Below are positions 44,665-53,518 of a stretch of DNA of 64,000 bases, in pieces. The translations under genes and the position numbers were made by a program. The stretch lies in the NCBI GenBank assembly GCA_964473485.1, contig CAYYPH010000001.1, forward strand, positions 558,001 to 622,000, written 5' to 3'. Under the pieces are notes generated by a model, which was not told the origin of the DNA, searched no databases, and saw only the letters and a program-made list of their open reading frames with translations. The stretch's first letter is position 1, and each line of letters begins with the position of its first letter. Source of the DNA: CAIVAT01 sp964473485 (GTDB lineage Bacteria > Bacteroidota > Bacteroidia > Bacteroidales > FEN-979).

Positions 44665-45839
44665 CAAACAGGGGCCGATACGAACTCCGGGGGGTCTCCC
44701 CTACCAAGGAAGAGGTACATAACGCCATCCGGCTGACCGACCGGGGTATCTTTCCAAAAGCCTTTTGCAAGATCATTCCCGACATCCTCGGGGGCGATCC
44801 CGATTTCTGCAACATCATGCATGCCGATGGCGCCGGCACCAAATCATCACTGGCTTACCTTTACTGGAAAGAGACCGGAGATATGTCAGTATGGCGCGGG
44901 ATTGCCCAGGATGCCATCGTGATGAACCTCGATGATCTGCTGTGTGTCGGGGCCGTCGACAACATCCTGCTTTCATCGACCATAGGCCGTAATAAGAACC
45001 TCATTCCGGGTTCCGTCATCGCCGAGATCATAGCCGGCACCGAAGGTTTCCTTGAAACCATGCGCTCGTGGGGGATCAGCATCTGGTCGACCGGCGGCGA
45101 GACAGCCGATATCGGCGACCTGGTGAGAACCATTGTGGTCGACTCAACCGTTACCTGCAGGATGCGCAGGGATTCGGTGATCGACAACGCCCGGATCAGC
45201 GCCGGTGACGTGATCGTCGGACTTTCCAGCACCGGTCAGGCCATCTATGAGTCGGCCTACAACGGCGGAATGGGCAGTAACGGACTGACCTCCGCCCGGC
45301 ATGACACTCTTGGTCCTTATTACGCCAAAGCCTACCCGGAGAGTTACGACCCCCTTATGCCCGCTGATCTTGCCTATTCGGGTTCAAAGATGCTGACCGA
45401 TCCCACTGCCGTTCCGGGTATTGATACGGGCCGGATGGTCCTTTCCCCCACAAGAACCTATGCCCCGGTGGTCCGGGAGGTCCTGGAACACCACATGGGG
45501 AAGATCCACGGGATGGTACACTGCAGCGGAGGAGGACAAACAAAGATCCTTCACTTTATTGAGCAGGTCCATGTCGTCAAGGACAATCTCTTCCCCTTAC
45601 CGCCGCTGTTCGGCATGATCAGAGAACAGTCGGGAACCCCGTGGGATGAGATGTACAAAGTCTTCAACATGGGGCACCGCTTTGAATTTTATGTACCCCC
45701 TGATATTGCCGGCGATATCATCGCCATTGCCGCAAAGTTTGGCATCGAAGGCCAGATCGTCGGACATTGTGAATCCCACACTGGAAAAAAAGTCACCATC
45801 GCCGCAGATGCCGGCACCTTTATCTATGGTGATACCTGA
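44661..45839 (+). CDS. purM: AIR synthase (phosphoribosylformylglycinamidine cyclo-ligase)
   Basis: 392 residues. PurM closes the imidazole ring of aminoimidazole ribotide with ATP in purine synthesis. The family's N-terminal domain (MHADGAGTKSSLAYLYW, with DDLLCVGAVDN) and the C-terminal MVHCSGGGQTKIL region are present. The length fits the Bacteroidota form (about 390), longer than E. coli PurM. The ATG overlaps the previous stop by four bases. Residual doubt is that it belongs to the broader PurM/HypE/SelD superfamily, but the motifs fit PurM. Confidence 0.88.
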   Translation: MTNRGRYELRGVSPTKEEVHNAIRLTDRGIFPKAFCKIIPDILGGDPDFCNIMHADGAGTKSSLAYLYWKETGDMSVWRGIAQDAIVMNLDDLLCVGAVDNILLSSTIGRNKNLIPGSVIAEIIAGTEGFLETMRSWGISIWSTGGETADIGDLVRTIVVDSTVTCRMRRDSVIDNARISAGDVIVGLSSTGQAIYESAYNGGMGSNGLTSARHDTLGPYYAKAYPESYDPLMPADLAYSGSKMLTDPTAVPGIDTGRMVLSPTRTYAPVVREVLEHHMGKIHGMVHCSGGGQTKILHFIEQVHVVKDNLFPLPPLFGMIREQSGTPWDEMYKVFNMGHRFEFYVPPDIAGDIIAIAAKFGIEGQIVGHCESHTGKKVTIAADAGTFIYGDT

Positions 45840-45851
45840 CAGTTTTTTAAC

Positions 45852-45859
45852 TACCTTTG
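45852..45859 (+). promoter_or_regulatory. -7 element of prfA
   Basis: TACCTTTG, an exact TAnnTTTG match, 23 bp before the ATG at 45,883. No clear -33 TTG. Confidence 0.5.
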
Positions 45860-45882
45860 CACCCGTTTTTTAGACAGGTGCA

Positions 45883-46953
45883 ATGCTCGATAAGTTAGAA
45901 GCCATTCAGGTAAGGTTTGAGGACATTCAGGCTCAGATGAATGATCCGTCGGTAATGTCCGACATGAAGCGCTACATTAAGTTGAACAGGGATTATAAGG
46001 AGCTTCAGCCCATCATGGAAGCTTTCGGAAGATACCGCAACATTCTCATGAACCTTGACCACGCGAGGGAGATCATGTACAATGAGAAGGACGACGAATT
46101 CAGGGCCATGGCCAAGGAAGAGTTCAACACCCTGACCGAAGAAAAGGAAAGGCTTGAGGAGGAGATCAGGATGATGCTGATACCGGCCGACCCTGAAGAT
46201 GGCAAGAATGCGGTGGTGGAGATCAGGGCGGGCACCGGGGGCGACGAAGCCAGTATCTTTGCCGGTGATCTTTTCAGAATGTACAGCAAGTTTTGTGAAA
46301 CCAAACGCTGGAAGCTGGAACTGGTCGATTATACCGAAGGCACCATGGGTGGATACAAGGAAATTATCTTTAACGTTTCGGGAGAGAATGTATACGGTCA
46401 GATGAAATATGAATCAGGGGTGCACCGGGTACAGCGGGTACCGCAAACCGAAACGCAGGGAAGGGTTCATACATCGGCTGCCACTGTCGCCGTTCTGCCC
46501 GAGGCCGACGAATTTGATGTTGAGATCAAACAGGCTGACATCCGTAAGGACACCTTCTGCTCTTCAGGACCGGGCGGCCAGTCGGTCAATACAACATACT
46601 CCGCCATACGGCTCACGCATATCCCCTCTGGTATTGTAGTATCTTGCCAGGACGAAAAATCACAAATCAAAAATTACGAGAAGGCGCTCAAGGTATTGAG
46701 AACCAGACTATACGAACTCGAACATCAAAAATATCTCGATGAAATAAGCCGGAAACGCAAGACCATGGTCTCGACGGGCGACCGGTCGGCCAAGATCCGT
46801 ACTTACAACTACCCGCAAAGCCGGGTCACCGACCACCGGATCGGGCTGACGCTTTACAACCTTCCGGTGATCATGGACGGCGATGTACAGCCGCTGATCG
46901 ACGCCCTGCAGCTTGCCGAGAATGCCGAACGGCTCAAGGAGGCCGGTGAATAG
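45883..46953 (+). CDS. prfA: Peptide chain release factor 1
   Basis: 356 residues. RF1 reads UAA and UAG. The catalytic GGQ is in SSGPGGQSVNTTYSA near residue 230. The stop-codon recognition region (HRVQRVPQTETQGRVHTSA) corresponds to the RF1 PxT position, here PQT. The GGQ glutamine is normally methylated by PrmC. A GGGAGAA repeat tract begins right after its stop codon. Confidence 0.95.
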   Translation: MLDKLEAIQVRFEDIQAQMNDPSVMSDMKRYIKLNRDYKELQPIMEAFGRYRNILMNLDHAREIMYNEKDDEFRAMAKEEFNTLTEEKERLEEEIRMMLIPADPEDGKNAVVEIRAGTGGDEASIFAGDLFRMYSKFCETKRWKLELVDYTEGTMGGYKEIIFNVSGENVYGQMKYESGVHRVQRVPQTETQGRVHTSAATVAVLPEADEFDVEIKQADIRKDTFCSSGPGGQSVNTTYSAIRLTHIPSGIVVSCQDEKSQIKNYEKALKVLRTRLYELEHQKYLDEISRKRKTMVSTGDRSAKIRTYNYPQSRVTDHRIGLTLYNLPVIMDGDVQPLIDALQLAENAERLKEAGE

Positions 46954-47135
46954 AAGGGGGAAGGGAGAAGGGGGAAGGGAGAAGGGAGAAGGGAGAAGGG
47001 AGAAGGGAGAAGGGAGAAGGGAGAAGGGAGAATTGACAATGAACAAGGACCGATGAATTGAAAATTGAAAATGGAAAATTGAAAACGGAAAAATTATTCA
47101 CTCATTCACTCAATCACTCATTCACTCAATCACTC
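46954..47135. repeat. Composite simple-repeat island 1
   Basis: Eight tandem GGGAGAA heptamers (46,977-47,032), preceded by irregular GA-rich copies from 46,954. Then come heptamers of the GAAAATT/GAAAATG type (about 47,055-47,090). Then five octamers of the ATTCACTC/AATCACTC type (47,096-47,135). It fills most of the gap between prfA and pyrF. Island 2 at 53,370 has the same order of repeat families. Confidence 0.9.
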
Positions 47136-47186
47136 ATTACAATGTGTCACCCGTTTTGATAATAAGAACCACAAAAGTTATTTTAT

Positions 47187-48011
47187 ATGGACAGGAAAAA
47201 CCTGATCAACCTCATTTTCAGCAAGAGATCCTTTCTTTGTATCGGCCTCGATCCGGACCTTGGTAAGATTCCCGTACACCTTTTGGGAGCCGACGACCCC
47301 ATTTTCGAATTCAATCGTCAGATCATTGATGCCACCATCGACCTGGCGGTCGCCTACAAACCCAATTTTGCTTTTTACGAGAGCCTGGGGGTCAAAGGAT
47401 TGATCAGCCTTGAAAAGACCATTCGGTATATAAACCAGACCTATCCGGGTCAGGTGTTTACCATTGCCGATGCCAAGCGGGGTGACATCGGCAATACTTC
47501 ACAGCAATATGCAAGGGCGGTCTTTGATCCAGGATCGTCGGGCATGGAATTCGATGCCGTGACCGTTGCCCCTTACATGGGTGAGGATTCTGTTAGTCCC
47601 TTCCTTTCATACCCCGGAAAATGGATCGTGATCCTTGCGCTTACCTCCAACAAAGGTGCGCACGATTTCCAGTTCTTCAGCAATGGCCATCGCAAGCTTT
47701 TCGAGCAGGTCCTTATACAATCGTCAACCTGGGGCAGCAACGAAAACACCATGTATGTGGCCGGGGCCACCCAGGCTGAAATGTTTGCTGATATCCGCCG
47801 TATTGTTCCGGATCACTTCCTGCTGGTTCCGGGTGTCGGCGCACAGGGCGGAAGCATCGAGGAGGTGGCAAAATTCGGGAAAACCGAAGAGTGCGGTCTT
47901 CTCGTCAATTCGTCAAGAAATATCATCTTTGCCTCCCGCGATCGCGATTTTGACGGGAAAGCAAGAATCGAGGCGGCTTCTATGCAAAGGGTCATGGACA
48001 GGATCCTTTAA
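47187..48011 (+). CDS. pyrF: Orotidine 5'-phosphate decarboxylase (long type)
   Basis: 274 residues. It converts OMP to UMP, the last step of de novo pyrimidine synthesis. The catalytic Lys and Asp lie in FTIADAKRGDIGNTSQQY near residue 90. The protein is of the longer PyrF group (about 270 aa) with the KPNFAFYESLG start and VPGVGAQGGS phosphate-binding loop. It converges with ilvE, stops 6 bp apart. Confidence 0.95.
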   Translation: MDRKNLINLIFSKRSFLCIGLDPDLGKIPVHLLGADDPIFEFNRQIIDATIDLAVAYKPNFAFYESLGVKGLISLEKTIRYINQTYPGQVFTIADAKRGDIGNTSQQYARAVFDPGSSGMEFDAVTVAPYMGEDSVSPFLSYPGKWIVILALTSNKGAHDFQFFSNGHRKLFEQVLIQSSTWGSNENTMYVAGATQAEMFADIRRIVPDHFLLVPGVGAQGGSIEEVAKFGKTEECGLLVNSSRNIIFASRDRDFDGKARIEAASMQRVMDRIL

Positions 48012-48017
48012 CCGGGA

Positions 48018-49037
48018 TCACTCAACAATGGTGATCCATCCGTGAGAATCGGGTTCCAGACCTTCCTGAATCCCCTTCAATTTATGGTATAGCTTACTTG
48101 ATATCGTACCGGCCTGGCCGTTCTTACAATATTTATATTCCTTTCCCGTATCGCGGTCGTGGATCAGGCAAATGGGAGAGATCACCGCAGCAGTTCCGCA
48201 CGCCCCTACTTCTTCAAACTGATCGAGTTCCTCAACCGGAACATGGCGTTGTTCGACCTTCATCCCCATCTCCTGAGCCAGGACACGTAACGACATATTG
48301 GTGATGGAGGGCAGGATGGATGAGGAATCGGGTGTGATGTAAGTATTGTTGCGTATACCGAAAAAGTTCGCAGGTCCGGCTTCATCAATGTACTTTTTTT
48401 CACGGGCATCCAGGAAGATACACGAGGCATATCCGTCGGCATGGGCCCTGTCGCCCGCTTTCAGACTGGCGGCGTAATTTCCTCCAACCTTTATGTGACC
48501 GGTGCCATGCGGCGCTGCGCGGTCGAAATCGCGCACTATCTGCATTTTCACCGGGTTGAACCCTTCCTTGAAATAGGGCCCCACGGGACCGACAAACACC
48601 ATGAACATGTATTCTCTGGCCGGTTTGACTCCAACCTGAGCTCCGGTACCGATCAGTAACGGCCGGATATAGAGAGAAGCCCCTTCGCCATACGGCGGAA
48701 CATATTTCAGGTTGAGTTTGACTGCTTTGACAACCGCCTCACAGAAGAGTTCAACCGGAACTTCTGCCATCATGATTCCCCGGGCTGAATTGATCATTCT
48801 CTTTGCATTCTCCTCCATGCGGAATATCCGGATCTTTCCATCCGCCCCCGTGAATGCTTTCATGCCTTCGAATGCCTCCTGGCCATAATGAAGACAGGTT
48901 GCCGCCATATGCATGGTGATGTGTTCGGAGTCTGTAACTTCCAGTTCACCCCACTTTCCATCCCGGTAATAGCAACGGACATTGTAATCGGTTTTAAAAT
49001 AGCCGAAAGGTAAATTTTTCCAATCAATCGTTTCCAT
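48018..49037 (-). CDS. ilvE: Branched-chain amino acid aminotransferase
   Basis: 339 residues of PLP fold type IV. It makes the last transamination to Leu, Ile and Val. The PLP lysine is in GHIKVGGNYAASL (near residue 183), with the substrate loop CIFLDAREKKYIDEAGPAN and the C-terminal GTAAVISPI. The long (about 340 aa) form fits the eukaryote-like BCAT2 group common in Bacteroidota. Its upstream region is shared with the small peptide promoter P5. Confidence 0.95.
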   Translation of the reverse strand: METIDWKNLPFGYFKTDYNVRCYYRDGKWGELEVTDSEHITMHMAATCLHYGQEAFEGMKAFTGADGKIRIFRMEENAKRMINSARGIMMAEVPVELFCEAVVKAVKLNLKYVPPYGEGASLYIRPLLIGTGAQVGVKPAREYMFMVFVGPVGPYFKEGFNPVKMQIVRDFDRAAPHGTGHIKVGGNYAASLKAGDRAHADGYASCIFLDAREKKYIDEAGPANFFGIRNNTYITPDSSSILPSITNMSLRVLAQEMGMKVEQRHVPVEELDQFEEVGACGTAAVISPICLIHDRDTGKEYKYCKNGQAGTISSKLYHKLKGIQEGLEPDSHGWITIVE

Positions 49038-49122
49038 ATAGGTTGAGTTTAGAATTTGTCATCTGTAAGGCCCCGTAAAAGTAAAAAAAAACCTTTTGAC
49101 AACGTATGTGACACGAAAAAAA

Positions 49123-49192
49123 ACACTTACAAACAAAATAGCAACACTTACTTATTGTCGGTTGACAATTGCCTGCACTATAAATATTTTTG
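49123..49192 (+). promoter_or_regulatory. Promoter P5 with phased 21-bp operator repeats
   Basis: ACACTTAC occurs at 49,123-49,130 and 49,144-49,151, 21 bp apart; the second continues TTATTG. The TTG -33 is at 49,162-49,164 and the -7 TATTTTTG at 49,185-49,192, 20 bp apart. The operator lies 13 bp from the -33 element and 41 bp from the -7 edge, the same geometry as P2. It drives rightward transcription into a 38-aa gene. Confidence 0.85.
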
Positions 49193-49218
49193 TATTGTTG
49201 TTAATAAAGGAGGGATTT

Positions 49219-49335
49219 ATGGAACCAATCACAGCAAAAGAAAAAAAGTACGTTTTCTTCACCGTATCGACAGTAAGTTTCTTTGCACTGACCACAGCTG
49301 CATTTGTACAATTGATCATACTCATTGCCCGATAA
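49219..49335 (+). CDS. 38-aa single-pass membrane peptide, operator-controlled
   Basis: A short ORF beginning MEPITAKEKK and ending QLIILIAR. A charged N-terminus of about ten residues is followed by one hydrophobic segment of about 27 residues. A perfect Shine-Dalgarno sequence, AAAGGAGG, lies 6 bases before the ATG; such strong sites are rare in Bacteroidota, which argues for real translation. The gene is the first downstream of P5 and is followed by a hairpin. No homologue is recognised. Possible roles, all inference, are a small membrane regulator or a peptide signal. Confidence 0.65.
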   Translation: MEPITAKEKKYVFFTVSTVSFFALTTAAFVQLIILIAR

Positions 49336-49361
49336 TTCGCAATCAATAACCTGATAAAACG

Positions 49362-49388
49362 AGGGCCGTGTCGTTGCGACATGGCCCT
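49362..49388 (+). terminator. Hairpin after the 38-aa gene
   Basis: A 12-bp stem (49,362-49,373 with 49,377-49,388) with one G-T pair and a three-base loop. The tail TGTCATTTTGTC is only moderately T-rich. It may end the short transcript or belong to the htpG leader. Confidence 0.55.
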
Positions 49389-49463
49389 TGTCATTTTGTC
49401 AGGTCATCCCCGGTGGCATTCCGTTTGATAAGTTTATTCCTAATAATCAAAAAAACTACACCT

Positions 49464-51374
49464 ATGCAGAAAGGAAAAATTAACGTCCAGACCGAAAACA
49501 TCTTTCCCATCATTAAAAAATTCCTTTACTCGGAACATGAAATTTTTCTCAGGGAACTTATTTCCAATGCCGTAGACGCCACACAAAAACTGAAAACACT
49601 GGCATCACTCGGAAAATACAGCGGCGATATGAGTGATCTGACCATTGAAGTCACCCTCGACAAAAAGAAAAAAACCATCTCTGTTAAGGACAAGGGCATA
49701 GGGATGAATGCCGCGGAGATGGATAAATATATCAACCAGATTGCCTTTTCAAGTGCAGAAGAGTTTATCAAGAAATTCAAAACCAAATCGGAGGCTGAGA
49801 TGAATGCCATCATCGGCCATTTCGGTCTCGGTTTTTATTCAAGTTTCATGGTTTCCGACAAGGTGGAAATTCTGTCGAAGACTTACCAGACCAAAGGCGA
49901 CACCAAGGCCGTGCACTGGGAATGCGACGGGAGCCCCGATTACACTATGGATGCGTGCGAAAAAGAAGACCGCGGCACCGAGGTTATCCTGCACATCAAC
50001 GATGAATCGAAGGATTATCTTGAAGAGCATACACTGCTCGAAATCCTGAAGAAATACTGCAAATTCCTTCCGGTACCCATCAGGTTTGGGAATGAGAAGG
50101 TTTGGGAAAAGGTTGAAGGAGAGAAAGACAAGGATGGAAACGACAAGGAGGTTGAGAAGGAGAAGCCCAGGATCATTAACAACACAGACCCGCTCTGGAA
50201 GAAAAAACCGGTGGATCTGAAGGACGAGGATTACAAAAAATTCTATCGCGAGTTATATCCCTTCACGTTCGATGAACCGCTGTTCTGGATCCACCTGAAT
50301 GTTGATTACCCATTCAATCTCACGGGAATCCTTTATTTCCCGAAAGTAAAGAAAAACCTTGAGGTTCAGAAAGACAAGATCCAGCTTTACTGCAACCAGG
50401 TATTCGTGACCGACTCGGTGGAGGGGATCGTTCCCGATTTTCTGACCCTCCTGCACGGAGTGCTGGATTCGCCCGACATCCCGCTGAACGTATCCAGAAG
50501 CTATCTGCAAAGTGACCCGAACGTTAAGAAGATATCGGGCCACATTACCAAAAAGGTAGCCGACAAACTGGAATCATTGTTCAAGGATACCCGGAGCGAT
50601 TTTGAATCAAAGTGGGACGATATAAAGGTATTCATTGAATACGGCATCATTTCACAGCCCGACTTTTACGACAGGGCAAAGAAGTTCTGCCTGCTGAAGA
50701 ACGTCGATGGCAAGTATTTCACCCTGGAAGATTATGAAAAAATGGTGAAACCGGCGCAGAAAGACAAGGACGGACAGCTCATCTACCTCTATGCCAGCAA
50801 CATCCAGGAACAATACAGCTTTATTCAACCGGCTAAAGAGAGGGGCTATGACATTCTGCTCATGGATGGCATACTGGATGCGCATTTCATCAATACCCTA
50901 GAACAGAAACTGGAAAAGACACGGTTTACGCGTGTGGATTCCGATACCGTCGACAAGCTGATCAAAAAGGAAGATGCCTTCCCGATGAAACTGAATGAGG
51001 ACCAGCAAAAGGCGTTCAAAGAGCTTCTTGAAAAGCAGGTCGATACGAAGAAATTCACGGTGGTGTTCGAAAGTCTGAGTGAAAAGGAGGCCCCGATGAT
51101 GATCGTACAGAACGAATTCATGCGGCGCATGAAAGACATGTCGGCACTCGGGGGCGGAGGATATGGATTCATGGGCGATTTCCCGGAAAATTACAACCTC
51201 GTTGTGAATGCCAACAGCCCGCTGGTTGTACGGATTTTGCTTGACACCGATGCGTCGAGGCAGGATGAACAGATCAAACAAATTTTCGACCTTGCCCAGC
51301 TTGCCCAGAACATGCTGAAAGGAAAAGAGCTGGCGGATTTCATCAGAAAATCGATCGAAAAGATGCAGAATTAA
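49464..51374 (+). CDS. htpG: Molecular chaperone HtpG (Hsp90)
   Basis: 636 residues from the ATG at 49,464; the frame is open upstream through the hairpin, but MQKGKINVQTENIFPIIKK is the family N-terminus. The GHKL ATPase domain has ELISNAVDATQKLK, DKGIGMN and GHFGLGFYSSFMV. The middle domain and C-terminal dimer domain follow; there is a short charged linker (about 216-235, EGEKDKDGNDKEVEKEK). It is bacterial Hsp90, a stress chaperone that works with DnaK, which here has its partners encoded at 30,619-32,343. Confidence 0.96.
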   Translation: MQKGKINVQTENIFPIIKKFLYSEHEIFLRELISNAVDATQKLKTLASLGKYSGDMSDLTIEVTLDKKKKTISVKDKGIGMNAAEMDKYINQIAFSSAEEFIKKFKTKSEAEMNAIIGHFGLGFYSSFMVSDKVEILSKTYQTKGDTKAVHWECDGSPDYTMDACEKEDRGTEVILHINDESKDYLEEHTLLEILKKYCKFLPVPIRFGNEKVWEKVEGEKDKDGNDKEVEKEKPRIINNTDPLWKKKPVDLKDEDYKKFYRELYPFTFDEPLFWIHLNVDYPFNLTGILYFPKVKKNLEVQKDKIQLYCNQVFVTDSVEGIVPDFLTLLHGVLDSPDIPLNVSRSYLQSDPNVKKISGHITKKVADKLESLFKDTRSDFESKWDDIKVFIEYGIISQPDFYDRAKKFCLLKNVDGKYFTLEDYEKMVKPAQKDKDGQLIYLYASNIQEQYSFIQPAKERGYDILLMDGILDAHFINTLEQKLEKTRFTRVDSDTVDKLIKKEDAFPMKLNEDQQKAFKELLEKQVDTKKFTVVFESLSEKEAPMMIVQNEFMRRMKDMSALGGGGYGFMGDFPENYNLVVNANSPLVVRILLDTDASRQDEQIKQIFDLAQLAQNMLKGKELADFIRKSIEKMQN

Positions 51375-51448
51375 CCAGTTGTTGTAACCATTTTTCAAAC
51401 AAGCGTCAATAATCATTAATTTAGCCACAAACTTAAAAACACGAAAAC

Positions 51449-52045
51449 ATGAAACTGAGCAAAGGATGGATCATCCTGATCGTCGTCATTGGTATAATCT
51501 TCTTACTCATCGCGTGGGTAGTAGGAATCAATAATAAACTCGTTGTAAAGGAGGAAGGAGTGAACAAGGAATGGGCAAATGTAGAGAGCCAGTACCAGCG
51601 GCGTCTCGATCTTATCCCGAACCTTGTGAACACCGTTAAAGGTGTTGCAAACTTTGAGCAGCAAACCCTTACAGCGGTGATCGAAGCCCGTGCCAAGGCA
51701 ACCAGCGTTCAGATCAACCCCAAAAACCTGGATGAAGGTTCACTGCAGAAATTCCAGGATGCGCAGAATGGCGTCAGTGCTGCCCTTGGTAGGCTGATGG
51801 TAGTTGTTGAGAAATATCCTGAGCTGAAGGCCACGCAAAACTTTTCCGAGTTCCAGGCCCAGCTTGAAGGTACCGAGAACAGGATCCAGGTGGCCCGCAT
51901 GAAGTTCAACGAAACCGCCCAGGATTACAACTCGTATCTACGGAGATTCCCCACGTCTATCTTTGCAGGGATGTTAGGATTTACGAAAAAAGCCTATTTC
52001 GAGGCACAGGCAGGCGCCGACAAAGCACCAGAGGTCCAGTTCTGA
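51449..52045 (+). CDS. LemA family protein
   Basis: 198 residues. One N-terminal transmembrane helix (about 8-27) followed by a four-helix bundle with the LemA signature NKLVVKEEGVNKEWANVES, QYQRRLDLIPNLV and the late YNSYLRRFPTSIFAGMLGF. Family function is unknown; proteins are anchored to the membrane and often precede TPM genes, as here. Confidence 0.93.
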   Translation: MKLSKGWIILIVVIGIIFLLIAWVVGINNKLVVKEEGVNKEWANVESQYQRRLDLIPNLVNTVKGVANFEQQTLTAVIEARAKATSVQINPKNLDEGSLQKFQDAQNGVSAALGRLMVVVEKYPELKATQNFSEFQAQLEGTENRIQVARMKFNETAQDYNSYLRRFPTSIFAGMLGFTKKAYFEAQAGADKAPEVQF

Positions 52046-52072
52046 TCTGCACTTCCTTATTTGATACAAAAT

Positions 52073-52519
52073 ATGGGATCAATTGCAGAATCCTTCTTCA
52101 CGAAGCAGGAGCAGGAGGATATAAGCCAGGCCATCATGATGGCCGAACTTGATACTTCAGGCGAGATCAGGGTTCACATTGAGAACACCTGCAAAGAAGA
52201 TGTGCTCGACAGGGCTGCCTATCTTTTCAGGACACTGGGTATGGACCGGACGGAGAAACGGAACGGCGTTCTGATCTATCTCGCGGTGAAAAACCGCAGG
52301 TTTGCCATTATCGGCGACACAGGCATCAACCAGGTGGTACCCGAAAACTTCTGGAACGACACCAAGGAGATCATGCTGAATCATTTCAGGGATGGAAAGT
52401 ATACTGACGGCCTGATCGCAGCCATTGAATCGGCCGGGACACACCTGAAACGACATTTTCCATATCAGCGTAACGATGTTAACGAACTTTCGGATGAAAT
52501 CTCTTTTGGCAAAGACTGA
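52073..52519 (+). CDS. TPM domain protein, soluble form
   Basis: 148 residues from the ATG at 52,073; a TTG four codons earlier is less likely. A TPM-fold domain (DTSGEIRVHIENTCKEDVLD and RNGVLIYLAVKNRRFAIIGD) with no signal peptide or membrane segment. TPM proteins are implicated in photosystem repair in plants and have unknown roles in bacteria. It lies 27 bp after lemA and is followed by a second, secreted TPM gene. Confidence 0.85.
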   Translation: MGSIAESFFTKQEQEDISQAIMMAELDTSGEIRVHIENTCKEDVLDRAAYLFRTLGMDRTEKRNGVLIYLAVKNRRFAIIGDTGINQVVPENFWNDTKEIMLNHFRDGKYTDGLIAAIESAGTHLKRHFPYQRNDVNELSDEISFGKD

Positions 52520-52529
52520 AGCCGCCGGC

Positions 52530-53351
52530 ATGCTGCTGCGCAGGTTACCAATCCTGGCTTTCATTTTGGTTGCCTGGCTGATCATCGCCGCAGGCACCAC
52601 AACAGCCCAGGATATTCCCCCGAGGCCTGACCCGCCGAAACTAGTCAACGACCTTGCCGGTATCCTTACCCCTGAGCAAATTGAAGTCCTTGAACAAAAG
52701 CTCGTTGCATTTAACGATTCAACATCGAACCAACTTGTTGTGGTTACTGTGAAATCATTGAACGGATACGACAAGAATCAATTTGCATATTCGATTGGTG
52801 AAAAATGGGGGGTCGGCCAGAAAGGCAAAAACAATGGAGCAGTGATCCTTGTCAAACCAAAATATCCGGGTGAAAAAGGTGAAGTAAGCATCCAGATCGG
52901 TTACGGCCTCGAGGGAGCATCGCCGGATGCCCTCGCCAAAAGGATCATCGATCAGGAAATGATCCCGGCTTTTAAAACAGGCGACTATTATGCCGGCATT
53001 GATGCCGCAGTGAACACGCTCATTTCACTCACCAAAGGGGAATTCTCAGCCGGGCAGTACACCAAAGGATCAAAAACAAAGAGCTCCCCCTGGGCACTAC
53101 TGATACCCATTGCCATTCTTATCATTGTTTTCACCATTATCAAAGGAGGGGGAGGACGACACCATTCCATCGGGAAACAGCTTCCATTCTGGACTGCCTT
53201 ATGGTTACTCGGCTCGGCCGGCAGAGGTCATGGCGGATCATGGGGTAATTTCTCAGGTGGCAGCGGTTTCGGCGGAGGCGGAGGAGGCGGCGGTTTCGGC
53301 GGTTTTGGCGGCGGTAGTTTCGGCGGAGGCGGAGCCGGTGGGAGTTGGTAG
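52530..53351 (+). CDS. TPM domain protein with membrane anchor and Gly-rich tail (YgcG-like)
   Basis: 273 residues from the ATG at 52,530, selected because it gives a clean signal peptide; earlier starts at 52,476 or 52,494 overlap the previous gene. After the signal comes a TPM domain (LVNDLAGILTPEQIEVLE; NNGAVILVKPKY), a transmembrane helix (about 190-210) and a tail composed almost only of Gly, Phe and Ser (about 230-270). The layout is that of YgcG/TPM phosphatase-like proteins. The tail probably lies on the cytoplasmic side. Confidence 0.85.
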   Translation: MLLRRLPILAFILVAWLIIAAGTTTAQDIPPRPDPPKLVNDLAGILTPEQIEVLEQKLVAFNDSTSNQLVVVTVKSLNGYDKNQFAYSIGEKWGVGQKGKNNGAVILVKPKYPGEKGEVSIQIGYGLEGASPDALAKRIIDQEMIPAFKTGDYYAGIDAAVNTLISLTKGEFSAGQYTKGSKTKSSPWALLIPIAILIIVFTIIKGGGGRHHSIGKQLPFWTALWLLGSAGRGHGGSWGNFSGGSGFGGGGGGGGFGGFGGGSFGGGGAGGSW

Positions 53352-53369
53352 GTGATCATGTGGAGAATG

Positions 53370-53512
<143 letters not shown>

Positions 53513-53518
53513 TTACCC

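Noticed and set aside
46954..47135. CRISPR-like array
   Set aside because: The repeats are 7-8 bp, in direct tandem, with no spacers and no cas genes.
49368..49463. Upstream extension of HtpG
   Set aside because: It runs through a hairpin and lacks similarity; the family start is at 49,464.
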